Below are positions 1 through 7,067 of a stretch of 64,000 nucleotides of DNA, piece by piece. The translations under genes and the position numbers were made by a program. The first letter of the stretch is position 1, and every line of letters starts with the position of its first letter. Origin of the DNA: Spiractinospora alimapuensis (GTDB taxonomy: Bacteria; Actinomycetota; Actinomycetes; Streptosporangiales; Streptosporangiaceae); assembly GCF_018437505.1 (NCBI RefSeq), contig NZ_CP072467.1:4798010-4862009 (forward strand). Direction: 5' to 3'. The notes beneath the pieces are model-generated. The model was not told where the DNA came from. It did no database searches and worked only from the letters and a program-made list of their open reading frames with translations.

Positions 1-2
1 AG

Positions 3-503
3 CGGGCCGAGCAGGACGCCGCCGACGACGCGGCCCCCACGCCGATGCAGGTCACCCCAGAGGACGACCTGGACTTCTTCGAGTGGGTCCCCTACTCCGA
101 GGCGGACTTCCACGACGCGGCGCTCACCGCACGCGAGTTCGCCGCCGCCTACGGCACCTACGACGCCACCGAGTCCGACGCGGAGTACGTGGACCGGCTC
201 GCCGCGCTCGCCACCGACGACTTCGCCGAGACGCTGGAGCGCGGGTCCGGCGGTGGCGCGGGCCGCGCCGAACTGGAGGAGCAGGAGACCGAGGCCGAAG
301 GCTACGCCGAGACGGTCGAACTGCGTTCCTTCGACGACGAATCCGTCACCTTCGTGGTGGACGCCCAGTCCATCGCGGAGGACGACGAGGGCTCCCGAGA
401 GAGTCTGGGCGAGTTCGCCGTGACCGTTGTCCCCGACGGTGACGACTGGCAGGTCTACGACTTCCAGCCCGCGGATGCCGGTGACTGGGGGGAGGAGCTC
501 TGA
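3..503 (+). CDS. VirB8/TcpC-like conjugal transfer protein, 5'-truncated by window edge
   Basis: The frame is open from base 3 with no stop before the first internal ATG at 45, so the N-terminus lies outside the window and 166 residues are visible. The visible part is rich in Asp and Glu and reads like the NTF2-fold C-terminal domain of VirB8/TcpC-type proteins of actinobacterial conjugative elements: an 'EFAAAYGTYDA' helix start, a beta-rich middle and a closing 'WQVYDFQPADAG'. In that family the domain sits on the outer face of the membrane as part of the transfer channel. The next gene starts 7 nt after the stop, and its ribosome-binding site lies inside this gene's 3' end, so the two are an operon. 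The assignment rests on pattern and on the neighbouring wall hydrolase; it could be another NTF2-like exported protein. Confidence 0.6.
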   Translation, partial: RAEQDAADDAAPTPMQVTPEDDLDFFEWVPYSEADFHDAALTAREFAAAYGTYDATESDAEYVDRLAALATDDFAETLERGSGGGAGRAELEEQETEAEGYAETVELRSFDDESVTFVVDAQSIAEDDEGSRESLGEFAVTVVPDGDDWQVYDFQPADAGDWGEEL

Positions 504-510
504 CTCAGGC

Positions 511-1677
511 ATGACCCTCTTGTCCCCCTTCGTTCGCCCCACGCCCGACGACCGCGGTTCCTGTGCCACCCGACTCGCCATCGGGATCGGCCTGGTGATG
601 GTCGGCACGATCGTGGCCGCGCTGGCCATCGTCTCCGTCAGCACGGTCTCCTCCAACATGCCCGGGCTCCTCACCGGGGGAGTGGAGTGTCGTGCCACCG
701 GCGAGCAGCCGGGAGCCTCCGACTACGCCCAGGACTCCATCCCGGAGAACTACCTGGAGATCTACCAGGAGGCGGGGGAGGACCGCGGAATTCCGTGGAA
801 CGTGCTGGCGGCCATCGGCCAGGTGGAGACCCACCACGGCCGATGGGAGGGGCCTGGCGTGACCGAGGGCTGGAACGAGGCCGGTGCGGCCGGTCCGATG
901 CAGTTCGGGACCCAGGCGGATCTCGCGGCCACCAACACCTGGGGCGGCGAACCGGTGATGGCCACCGAGGACCGCCCCGAGCAGGGCTACGGCGTCGACG
1001 GCAACGACGACGGGGTCGTGGACGTCTACGACCCCGAGGACGCGATCCCCGCCGCGGCCGACTACCTGATCGCCAACGGAGCCCCGGACGACCTCCCCAA
1101 CGCGATCTTCGCCTACAACCGGGCGTGGTGGTACGTGGAGGACGTACTGGACTGGGCCGACAGCTACGCCGACGGCGACTTCACGGTCGACGGGCCCACC
1201 CAACGGGCGGTGATCTGTACCGAGCGGGAGGACGGCGGCCCGATCGGCGAGGCACCGGACGACCTCTCGCAGGCCGTCGTGGACTGGGCGCTGGCACAGC
1301 GCGGCAAACCCTACCTGTGGGGCGGGACCGGGCCGGACGCCTTCGACTGCTCTGGACTCACCCTGAAGGCGTTCGAGCAGGTGGGCGTGACGATTCCCCG
1401 GGTGGCGCGGGACCAGTGGGCACACGGGCCGGAGATCCCACAGGGCGAGGAACAGCCGGGGGACCTGGTGTTCTTCGACACCCCGCACCAGGACGGCGGA
1501 GCGGGGCCGGGGCACGTCGGCATGGTGGTCGGCGACGGGCTGCAGGTGGAAGCTTGGTGCACGGACTGCGGGCCGATCGCCACCCGGCCCTACGACGACC
1601 CGAACCGCTCGGACATACTCGGGTTCACCCGGCCGCTGGAACACGAGAACGCCAAGGCAGAGCTCGGCCTGGACTAA
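511..1677 (+). CDS. Membrane-anchored lytic transglycosylase / NlpC-P60 cell-wall hydrolase
   Basis: A 388-residue bifunctional peptidoglycan hydrolase of the kind used by Gram-positive conjugative elements to open the wall for the transfer channel (CwlT/TcpG type). Residues 21-46 form a single membrane anchor. Residues about 75-190 match a soluble lytic transglycosylase fold with the probable catalytic Glu106 in 'IGQVETHHGRW'. Residues about 255-385 are NlpC/P60: 'YLWGGTGPDAFDCSGL' with nucleophile Cys280 and 'GHVGMVVGDG' with His335. The ATG at 511 is chosen over an in-frame ATG at 427 because it is preceded by GGGGGGAGGAG (486-498 region) and follows the upstream stop by 7 nt; the earlier start would overlap that gene deeply. 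Role in conjugation is inferred from domain order and neighbours. Confidence 0.88.
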   Translation: MTLLSPFVRPTPDDRGSCATRLAIGIGLVMVGTIVAALAIVSVSTVSSNMPGLLTGGVECRATGEQPGASDYAQDSIPENYLEIYQEAGEDRGIPWNVLAAIGQVETHHGRWEGPGVTEGWNEAGAAGPMQFGTQADLAATNTWGGEPVMATEDRPEQGYGVDGNDDGVVDVYDPEDAIPAAADYLIANGAPDDLPNAIFAYNRAWWYVEDVLDWADSYADGDFTVDGPTQRAVICTEREDGGPIGEAPDDLSQAVVDWALAQRGKPYLWGGTGPDAFDCSGLTLKAFEQVGVTIPRVARDQWAHGPEIPQGEEQPGDLVFFDTPHQDGGAGPGHVGMVVGDGLQVEAWCTDCGPIATRPYDDPNRSDILGFTRPLEHENAKAELGLD

Positions 1678-1713
1678 TGATCGGCCGACCCGGCCGGGTG
1701 AGAGAGAAACGCT

Positions 1714-2586
1714 GTGGCAGACCCCGACAAGGACACCAACGACGACGCGGGCGAGGACAGGGACGACGAACGTGCACGACCGGAGGCCGAGGAAAGAGAG
1801 CCAGCCGATCGTGCGGAGGAGAGCGACCCCGACGGGGATTCGGAGCAGCCGACGTCCCGGCGCTTCCGGCTCCGGGAGCTCTCCGGGCCGCAGGCCTGCC
1901 TCTCCATCGTCGGTTGCGGCACCGTGGCTGCTGTGCTTGTGGTCGCCTTGGTCTTTGGGGGGATCCGCCTCGTTGTGGGGTCTCTGTCTGACGATAGTGA
2001 GGACAATGCCGCCACTGTTCCGGAACAGTCTGGAGAGCCAATCGATGAAATCGAAGTTGGTGGCTTGAATCTGTGTGATCGAAACATCCCCGGGATTACT
2101 GAGCTATCGCTCGAACGAAGTGATTCCGGTGATAGTTACGCTGATTCCGCGGAGGCTGGGTCCAGCGATGCGCGTCGCGTTAGTGACGAATGTTCATGGG
2201 TTGTTCGTCCAGGAGGGGACTCGCTGGATGAATGGAATTTCGATTTCGAGTATGTCGCTCTGATTTCCGACGGGGATGGCGCGGATCGTTTTGAGTCGGC
2301 CGTGAGCCTTCATGGCCAATGGGTAGACGAACGCTCCTCTGGTTCTGGCGTAGCTGACAGTGGAGAAGTTAGCTTCGGAGATGAAGGCCAGTTTTTTTAC
2401 TCAACCACAGAAGGGGTTGAGTCCTACTCGATGATCGTGCGCCATAAGAGCGCCGTTTATGTGATCGAATTGGAGAACCGGGTTGAGTCGGGCGCTCAAG
2501 AATCCGGTATCGATTCATTTGAGCAAGTAGCGAATCGAATTGCGGACCGAGTTAACATTCGCCTCGATGCTGTGGTTCCAAATTAG
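1714..2586 (+). CDS. Single-pass membrane/exported protein of unknown function
   Basis: 290 residues from a GTG start with GAGAGAGAAA upstream. Residues 1-55 are a highly charged cytoplasmic tail rich in Asp, Glu and Arg; residues about 61-90 are one membrane helix; the remaining 200 residues would be outside the cell. The outer part has two cysteines spaced as in small exported domains ('LNLCDRNIPG' and 'DECSWVV') and loosely recalls the DUF3558-type proteins of actinomycetes, but I do not recognise it firmly. It follows the wall hydrolase by 36 nt and probably belongs to the same operon. Base composition changes inside the gene: the first 270 nt are very GC-rich like the neighbours, while the rest, from about 1970, is clearly AT-richer with codons rare elsewhere in the window, which suggests a different origin for the outer domain. 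Confidence 0.7.
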   Translation: MADPDKDTNDDAGEDRDDERARPEAEEREPADRAEESDPDGDSEQPTSRRFRLRELSGPQACLSIVGCGTVAAVLVVALVFGGIRLVVGSLSDDSEDNAATVPEQSGEPIDEIEVGGLNLCDRNIPGITELSLERSDSGDSYADSAEAGSSDARRVSDECSWVVRPGGDSLDEWNFDFEYVALISDGDGADRFESAVSLHGQWVDERSSGSGVADSGEVSFGDEGQFFYSTTEGVESYSMIVRHKSAVYVIELENRVESGAQESGIDSFEQVANRIADRVNIRLDAVVPN

Positions 2587-2624
2587 ATCCTAACTGTTCG
2601 ATCGGGTGTCCCACGAACTGGACG

Positions 2625-2903
2625 CTAATTTTCCCGATCCCACTGAGTGCTATCCACAGGATAAGTCCCACGATGTGGCACCACGAAGAGGACGCCCTCA
2701 TCGACCAGTAGTTTGATCGATCGGCGGACCGTGGTGCGGGCGAGTCCGTACTCCTGCGTTAGCTGTGTTTCGCTCGCGATTGGTCGTCCTGTTGGCCAGT
2801 CGCCGCGTTCCAGGCGCGCTCTGATGATGGCCGCGAGCTGCCGATACGGCGTCAGTGGCCCTTCGTGGTCGATGGTGTCATCCGGTCCGAACTCCATGTG
2901 CAT
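2625..2903 (-). CDS. Minimal GntR-family transcriptional regulator
   Basis: 92 residues that are little more than a GntR winged helix: 'YRQLAAIIRARLERGDWP' helix 1, 'LTQEYGLARTTVRRSIKLL' as the helix-turn-helix, and a wing 'GTYPVD'. There is no FCD, UTRA or aminotransferase effector domain. Such domain-only GntR proteins are common as Kor-type repressors of actinomycete integrative elements, which fits the genes to its left. It is divergent from the small-ORF unit starting at 3052, and a near-palindrome lies in the shared promoter. The ATG at 2903 is used; an alternative ATG at 2897 would remove two residues. Confidence 0.82.
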   Translation of the reverse strand: MHMEFGPDDTIDHEGPLTPYRQLAAIIRARLERGDWPTGRPIASETQLTQEYGLARTTVRRSIKLLVDEGVLFVVPHRGTYPVDSTQWDREN

Positions 2904-2948
2904 GAAGCTAGTTGAGCAGCGCTGCGCAAGATCAACGAGATACGTCGC

Positions 2949-2977
2949 TGTACGTGTCGATACAAGTTAGGTAGTCT
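2949..2977 (+). promoter_or_regulatory. Candidate promoter with overlapping GntR operator
   Basis: On the plus strand a possible -10 (TAGTCT, 2972-2977) lies 17 nt after a weak -35 (TGTACG, 2949-2954). Between them is CGTGTCGATACAAG (2953-2966), an imperfect inverted repeat (CTTGT-ATCG-ACACG on the other strand, one mismatch). The position would let a repressor block RNA polymerase, and the adjacent divergent GntR gene is the obvious candidate. All inferred from position and symmetry. Confidence 0.4.
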
Positions 2978-3051
2978 TTGGCCAAACAAAACCCCGGCGG
3001 GTGCTCCCAACACCCCCGGGTTCGGCCACCAGCTTCAAAGGAGCTGATGAC

Positions 3052-3111
3052 ATGGGCATCGTACTGTCCGTTCTGGCCCGGCGATCAACCGGTGGGGTGG
3101 TGTCGTCATGA
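3052..3111 (+). CDS. 19-residue leader ORF, translationally coupled to the next gene
   Basis: ATG at 3052 follows AAAGGAG (3037-3043) by 8 nt, the best ribosome-binding site in this region, and encodes 19 residues (MGIVLSVLARRSTGGVVSS). Its TGA (3109-3111) overlaps the ATG of the next gene at 3108 in an ATGA arrangement, and that gene has no good site of its own. The small ORF therefore probably serves to bring ribosomes to the downstream start. I know no family for the peptide. Confidence 0.5.
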   Translation: MGIVLSVLARRSTGGVVSS

Positions 3112-3488
3112 CCGCCGACGACCGATTCATCAAGGAGTGCGGACACCCACGGCCGGGCTGGCACCCGGTGAAGGGGCCTGACCACCTGGGGTGCGTGATG
3201 CCGGAGTTCCACCACGGTCCGCACCGGAGTGTCTCGGGCTTCTCCTGGCCGCAGGACCCCAAGCTGCCGAACGTGGGCCACCTGCTCTACGGAGTAGTGA
3301 GCGAGGACCAGTGGCGGGGCATCGCCGGCCTGGAGGGCGTCTTCCGGCTCCCCGGAACCGCGATCACGTTGGTGAGTCCCACGGGACTCCTCCGCATCAT
3401 GTCGAGCTGCACCGCCCCCACCCGCTGGCACGGCGGCCGGATGGAACTCACCCTGAACGACGAGCTCGTGCACCTCTGGCCCCTCTGA
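3108..3488 (+). CDS. Hypothetical protein, 126 residues
   Basis: A soluble protein of unknown function. The N-terminal half has a Cys/His cluster: 'KECGHPRPGWHPVKGPDHLGCVMPEFHHGPH' spans residues about 9-41 and could bind a metal ion (two Cys and several His), which is seen in the sequence but not matched to a named zinc motif. The C-terminal half is beta-rich and ends abruptly at 'VHLWPL'. No signal peptide or membrane helix. The start overlaps the stop of the 19-residue leader ORF, and a strong hairpin follows the stop, so the two ORFs form a complete transcription unit opposite the GntR gene. Confidence 0.65.
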   Translation: MTADDRFIKECGHPRPGWHPVKGPDHLGCVMPEFHHGPHRSVSGFSWPQDPKLPNVGHLLYGVVSEDQWRGIAGLEGVFRLPGTAITLVSPTGLLRIMSSCTAPTRWHGGRMELTLNDELVHLWPL

Positions 3489-3504
3489 CCACCCCTGCAT
3501 CAAG

Positions 3505-3539
3505 GGCGCCCACCTTGACTATCGTCCGAGGTGGGCGCC
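3505..3539 (+). terminator. Hairpin terminator
   Basis: GGCGCCCACCT (3505-3515) pairs perfectly with AGGTGGGCGCC (3529-3539) around a 13-nt loop, followed by a short T-containing run. It lies 17 nt after the 126-residue gene and just before the decayed SRPBCC copy. Confidence 0.6.
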
Positions 3540-3614
3540 TCTGTGTCTACTTGTCTGCATCCGCAATGGGTAGATAGCGGCAGGGAGGACGAATCGGGCG
3601 ACGAGGGGGAGTCG

Positions 3615-4078
3615 ATGAGCGCCACCAGCATGGATCGGGACGACGAGAACCTGACGATGACCCTGGTCGCGGACTTCGACGCGTTGGTACGCACCGTCTG
3701 GAAGATGTGGAGGAGTGGTGGGGTCCACACAGCTACCCGGCCACGGTGGAGGAACACGAACTGACCCCTGGCGGCACCGTACCTACTTCATGACCAGCCC
3801 CGAGGGAGATGAGTTTCGCGGCTGGTGGCGCGTGATCGCCGTGGACGCCCCCCGGTTCCTGGAGTTCGTCGACGGCTTCGCAGGCCCTAGCGGCGAACCT
3901 GCCCGACATGCCCAGCATGCCCACCCGCGTGTCCCTCACCAAGCACGACGGCGGGACCCGCATGGTCATCCAAACCTCCTTCGAGTCCGCCGGGGACATG
4001 GACAAACTCGTGATGATGGGCATGGAAGAGGGCCTGACCGAGTCCGTGGGACAGATGGACGAACTGTTGGCTGGCTAG
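3615..4078 (+). pseudogene. Decayed copy of the SRPBCC/AHSA1 gene found at 15346
   Basis: This stretch aligns along its whole length with the intact SRPBCC-domain gene at 15346-15834, including about 45 nt upstream of the start. Three deletions break the frame. A 19-nt deletion after the codons for 'VWKMW' removes one copy of a TGGAG direct repeat and the DNA between the two copies. A 1-nt deletion lies just before 'TYFMTSPEGDEF' (about 3780). A 2-nt deletion lies after 'FAGPSGE' (about 3899). The three together put the final codons in a frame that ends at TAG 4076-4078, the position expected from the intact gene. Reading frames for each segment can be followed in turn (frames of 3615, 3715 and about 3899). 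It cannot make the full protein. Confidence 0.85.
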
Positions 4079-4516
4079 AATTCGGTCGAAACCGTGGCAA
4101 TACGGGACGTTTTTCGTAGTGTTGTCTACTGAATTATGTAGGCGTATGCTCTCTATATTACCGGTCGGTTTGCTGTGAATGGGAGTGTTCGCGGTAGAGA
4201 TCATATTTCGGCTCTATGTCACTAGCGCTTTTGGTTGGCTGAATCCATGTTTCGGCGCCCATCACGCCGGTGAGTGAGGGACATCTGACGAAATTGGCCG
4301 AACTGGTGCCAGAGGGTCGTTTGACCTTCTACGATGAAAACACGTTCACATATCGAACGTGGGTGGCCGGCGTGTATGCCGGTGCCTAGGAGGTGGGTCG
4401 TCGAATATTCCCACCCAGGGCGACCACGATCGTGGCTCTCGCCAGGCGCTCTCCCGAGCACCCTCCGTATCTGATGCTGGGAGGGCGCCTCCTCGTATAC
4501 GGGGAGGAGGTGACAC
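4079..4516. other. Intergenic stretch with no recognisable gene
   Basis: The DNA here is markedly AT-richer than most of the window. I see no ORF with a credible ribosome-binding site until the small ORF at 4517. The only structure is the pair of hairpins at 4461-4510 described separately. It may be the decayed flank of the element on the left. Confidence 0.5.
4461..4510 (+). promoter_or_regulatory. Two adjacent hairpins covering a ribosome-binding site
   Basis: CCCTCC (4461-4466) can pair with GGAGGG (4480-4485), and CCTCCTC (4489-4495) with GAGGAGG (4504-4510). The second hairpin buries the ribosome-binding site of the small ORF at 4517. Because both left arms are CCTCC-like and both right arms GGAGG-like, the first left arm could also pair with the ribosome-binding site, giving mutually exclusive folds of the kind used in translational control. 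Structure is read by eye; no ligand or aptamer is recognised. Confidence 0.35.
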
Positions 4517-4648
4517 GTGGATAACAACGGAAGGGGGCATGTGGCGCGGCTGGTTCGGTACGCAATCGCTTGCGAAGACCGAACCAGCCGCTTGGTGCTG
4601 CTGATCGTTGTCAGCGGCGCCGTGATCGGGATGATGTTCATCCCTTAG
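4517..4648 (+). CDS. 43-residue one-helix membrane protein
   Basis: A GTG start at 4517 lies 6 nt after GGAGGAGG (4503-4510) and opens a 43-codon frame ending at TAG 4646-4648. The product has a polar, basic N-terminus (VDNNGRGHVARLVRYAIA) and a single hydrophobic helix (RLVLLIVVSGAVIGMMFI) at the C-terminus, so it would sit in the membrane with its head inside. I do not recognise a family; tiny hydrophobic proteins of this sort occur in actinomycete plasmids and integrative elements (Spd-like spread proteins are one possibility). The strong ribosome-binding site and the hairpins before it support it as real. Confidence 0.45.
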   Translation: MDNNGRGHVARLVRYAIACEDRTSRLVLLIVVSGAVIGMMFIP

Positions 4649-5375
4649 GAGAGTCCGACCTCGGCTACCAAACGTCGTCGAACTCTCCGCTCAACCCAGG
4701 GTAAGCGCGAGACCCTCTCTGCGGGCAGGCGGGTGCCCTGGCTGTTGTGGCTGGGCTGTATCTGCTGCGTGCCGATGCAGCCCAGCAAGACTTATGTCGT
4801 TGGCCTAGCTCACGGGTCCGGTGCATGTCGGGGCGGCTTGGCTTGCCGGTTACCTGGGGTGACCCGGCGGCCGCGCGTCGATGCTCGGAACTGGTCCCAG
4901 TTCACGCCATGGATTGTTGTGAGTTGCGTTAACGATTTTCTGTGTACTGGTCGCTGGTCTGGATCAAAACATACACTTTCGACCGCCGTGTCGAAGCCGA
5001 ATGACAAATGTCAGGGTATGTCGATGTTTCTGCCTCTGGGGCATGAATTAAATTGGTCACCTATTGACGTTGTTCGGTGAGGTTCCATGTGCACGTGCGT
5101 TGGCTCTGAGTTGGCGTGTCAATCCGATCCCTGTGTCGCCGCTGCTCGTTTTCCCTGTTCAGGGCTACTTTAGGATGGCGGTGGCCCCTGGGTCGCGACG
5201 TGCGTTGAGTGGGGCCGTCGACGTCGTCACACGTCCTGGCCGTCCACGGCGTTTCCGTGTGATCATTGCCCCACCTTCAACACCTGATGCCTTTGTTCCA
5301 TGCATTCCGCGCTGTTGGGCAACAAGTTGAATGTCATTCAACAAAAAAGCAACAGGAGTTCGATTCGAAGATCAT
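4649..5375. other. Gene-poor intergenic stretch
   Basis: No coding region that I can support. It holds an imperfect-loop hairpin CTGGGCTG (4751-4758)/CAGCCCAG (4778-4785) and the short palindrome at 5326-5342. Composition is lower in GC than the operons on either side. Confidence 0.5.
5326..5342. promoter_or_regulatory. 17-bp palindrome, possible TetR-type operator
   Basis: GTTGAATGTCATTCAAC is a perfect 8-bp inverted repeat around one T. It lies 33 nt beyond the stop of the TetR gene that ends at 5376. The A-run that follows on the plus strand argues against a terminator in either direction. The form is that of a TetR-family site, but it is at the wrong end of the gene for autoregulation. 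Confidence 0.3.
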
Positions 5376-6008
5376 TCATTGGGCTTGTCCGCCCTTCGCG
5401 CTCTCGGTCGACCCCTCGGCCTCATCCGGCGGCACGATGACCCCGCCGAGCAGTGCCAGGACCTGTGCGTGGAGTTCGTCCTGGGTGAGGCGTCCGGAGG
5501 GTCGGTACCAGCGACTGATCGACATCAGCATGCCGTTGACCAGGTTGACGATCGCGGGAACGTCCAGGCCGTCGCGGATCACTCCGGCTTTGGCGCAGTC
5601 GTGCAGCAGGTTCTCGGCCGCGTGGTTCACGTCTCGTGCCCAGGAGCGGTAGTCGCGTAGGGCCTGGGGGGACAGTTGGTGTTCGTCGGCGACGAGTACC
5701 CGGTAGTAGGTCCTGTAGCGGACCGCGGAGTCGGTGTGGAGGCGCAGGTAGGCCTCCAGCTTCTCGCGCTCGGTGCGGTCGCTGGTGAGGATCGCGTCGA
5801 TACCGTCTCGGAGTGGGTAGATGACCTGTTCGACGATCGTCTCCAGCAGCCACCGCTTGGACGACACGTACTGGTACACCGTGGGTTTGCTGACCTCGGC
5901 CTCGGTCGCGATGTCGCTGATCGTGGACTCGGCGTACCCCTGACGTTCGAAGACACGGGCCGCTGCGTCCACCAGTTCCTGGACGCTCGTCACACGATGG
6001 CGCGCCAT
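5376..6008 (-). CDS. TetR/AcrR-family transcriptional regulator
   Basis: 210 residues starting at ATG 6008 (MARHRVTSVQ); the longer in-frame extension upstream is Arg/Pro-rich and has no ribosome-binding site. Residues about 8-55 are the TetR helix-turn-helix: 'TISDIATEAEVSKPTVYQYV' with the usual 'K..LL' helix after it. The ligand domain carries a region like the C-terminal domains of KstR2/FadR-type regulators ('YRTYYRVLVADEHQLSP'), which in actinobacteria answer to acyl-CoA thioesters. It follows the six-gene acyl-CoA catabolic cluster on the same strand after 220 nt containing a hairpin, so control of that cluster is likely but not shown. Confidence 0.88.
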   Translation of the reverse strand: MARHRVTSVQELVDAAARVFERQGYAESTISDIATEAEVSKPTVYQYVSSKRWLLETIVEQVIYPLRDGIDAILTSDRTEREKLEAYLRLHTDSAVRYRTYYRVLVADEHQLSPQALRDYRSWARDVNHAAENLLHDCAKAGVIRDGLDVPAIVNLVNGMLMSISRWYRPSGRLTQDELHAQVLALLGGVIVPPDEAEGSTESAKGGQAQ

Positions 6009-6079
6009 ACCCACCTCATCTCTGTGGCGGTTGCCCGCCGCTCCGGTCTCGGTCCGACCAGCCAGTCGACCACGGTAGC

Positions 6080-6120
6080 CGGGTTGGCGCACCCGCGTGT
6101 ACGGGGCGCACCAACCCGGA
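6080..6120 (-). terminator. Hairpin between hydratase and tetR genes
   Basis: CCGGGTTGG (6080-6088) pairs with CCAACCCGG (6112-6120). It lies downstream of the enoyl-CoA hydratase stop at 6229 in the direction of transcription and may end the catabolic transcript ahead of the TetR gene. No U-tract, as usual in such GC-rich DNA. Confidence 0.4.
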
Positions 6121-6228
6121 CGACGGCATGGCAGGACGATTGGGCGGGGGCGGGGTCCGCGCTGTCCGCTCGCGGCATGCCGAGTCCGCGTCGGCGTGGC
6201 ACCGATCGGACAGCACCGTCGGTTCACG

Positions 6229-7020
6229 TCATTCGCCGACGAACTCCGGTTCGCGGCGGGCGGAGAACGCGTGCAGACCTTCGGCGAAGTCCTTGCTGGT
6301 CGCGTAGTTCAGGCAGGTGTTGAGCTCGTGGGTGATGCCTCGGGAGACGGAGAGGTCCGCCCCCGCCTCGACGACCTGCTTCATCTCCGACAGCCCGAGC
6401 GGGCTGAACCGGCCGATGCGTTGCGTGAGCGAGGTCACCGTGGCGGGCAGTTCGTCGTCGTCGACGACCTCACTGACCAGACCGACGCTTCGCATGCGTT
6501 CGGCGCTCCAGCTCTCGGCCGTGAACATCAGCCGTTTCGCGTTGTTCACGCCGATGCGGCGGGGGAGTCGGATCGACGCTCCGCCGGCCGGGAACATGCC
6601 GTAGCGGGCGTGGCCGTCGGCGAACGTCGCAGAGCGGGCCGCCACCACAACGTCGCAGGCGAGCACCAGTTCCAGGCCGCCCGCGATCGCGGCTCCGTGC
6701 ACGGCCGCGACCACCGGTTGGGGGTGGGCGGCGATCTTGTCGAACAGGGTCGACGCCGAACGCAGGAACCGCCTCAGTGCGGCACCGTCGGAGCCGTCGA
6801 GGTCACCCAGTACGTTCTTGAGGTCGGCGCCCGCGCAGAACATCGGGCCGTTGGCGGCGAAGACGACCGAACGCACCGCCGCCGCCCTCCGCGCGGTGTC
6901 GAGCGCGCGGGACACCCCGTCGATCACCTCCGCCGACAGGGCGTTGCGCTGGTCGGGCCGGTTGAGCGTGATCCACGCGGCCGTCCCCTTCACCTCGTAC
7001 TCGACGGACTTACCCATCAT
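6229..7020 (-). CDS. Enoyl-CoA hydratase/isomerase (crotonase superfamily)
   Basis: 263 residues of crotonase fold: N-terminal 'WITLNRPDQRNALS', the first oxyanion-hole segment 'CAGADL' after about 70 residues, and the second 'HGAAIAGGLELVLACDVVVA'. The usual second catalytic Glu position lies near 'FPAGGASIRLPRRIG'. The product hydrates an enoyl-CoA in beta-oxidation-like breakdown. ATG 7020 or 7017 is preferred because GGAAGGG lies just upstream (7024-7030) and the length then matches the family; a coupled start at 7068 (TGATG overlap with the thiolase stop) would add 16 residues. Last enzyme of the minus-strand cluster. Confidence 0.88.
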   Translation of the reverse strand: MMGKSVEYEVKGTAAWITLNRPDQRNALSAEVIDGVSRALDTARRAAAVRSVVFAANGPMFCAGADLKNVLGDLDGSDGAALRRFLRSASTLFDKIAAHPQPVVAAVHGAAIAGGLELVLACDVVVAARSATFADGHARYGMFPAGGASIRLPRRIGVNNAKRLMFTAESWSAERMRSVGLVSEVVDDDELPATVTSLTQRIGRFSPLGLSEMKQVVEAGADLSVSRGITHELNTCLNYATSKDFAEGLHAFSARREPEFVGE

Positions 7021-7067
7021 TGGCCCTTCCACATGACGCACCGCTGCGGTGTCGTCCTCGTCAAACA

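Noticed and set aside
505-1644. Long minus-strand ORF opposite the NlpC/P60 gene
   Set aside because: Shadow of GC-rich codon bias; low-complexity sequence without domain, while the plus strand has clear catalytic motifs.
4733-5330. Several 61-115 codon ORFs in the gene-poor region
   Set aside because: No ribosome-binding sites, overlapping in different frames, no consistent codon bias.
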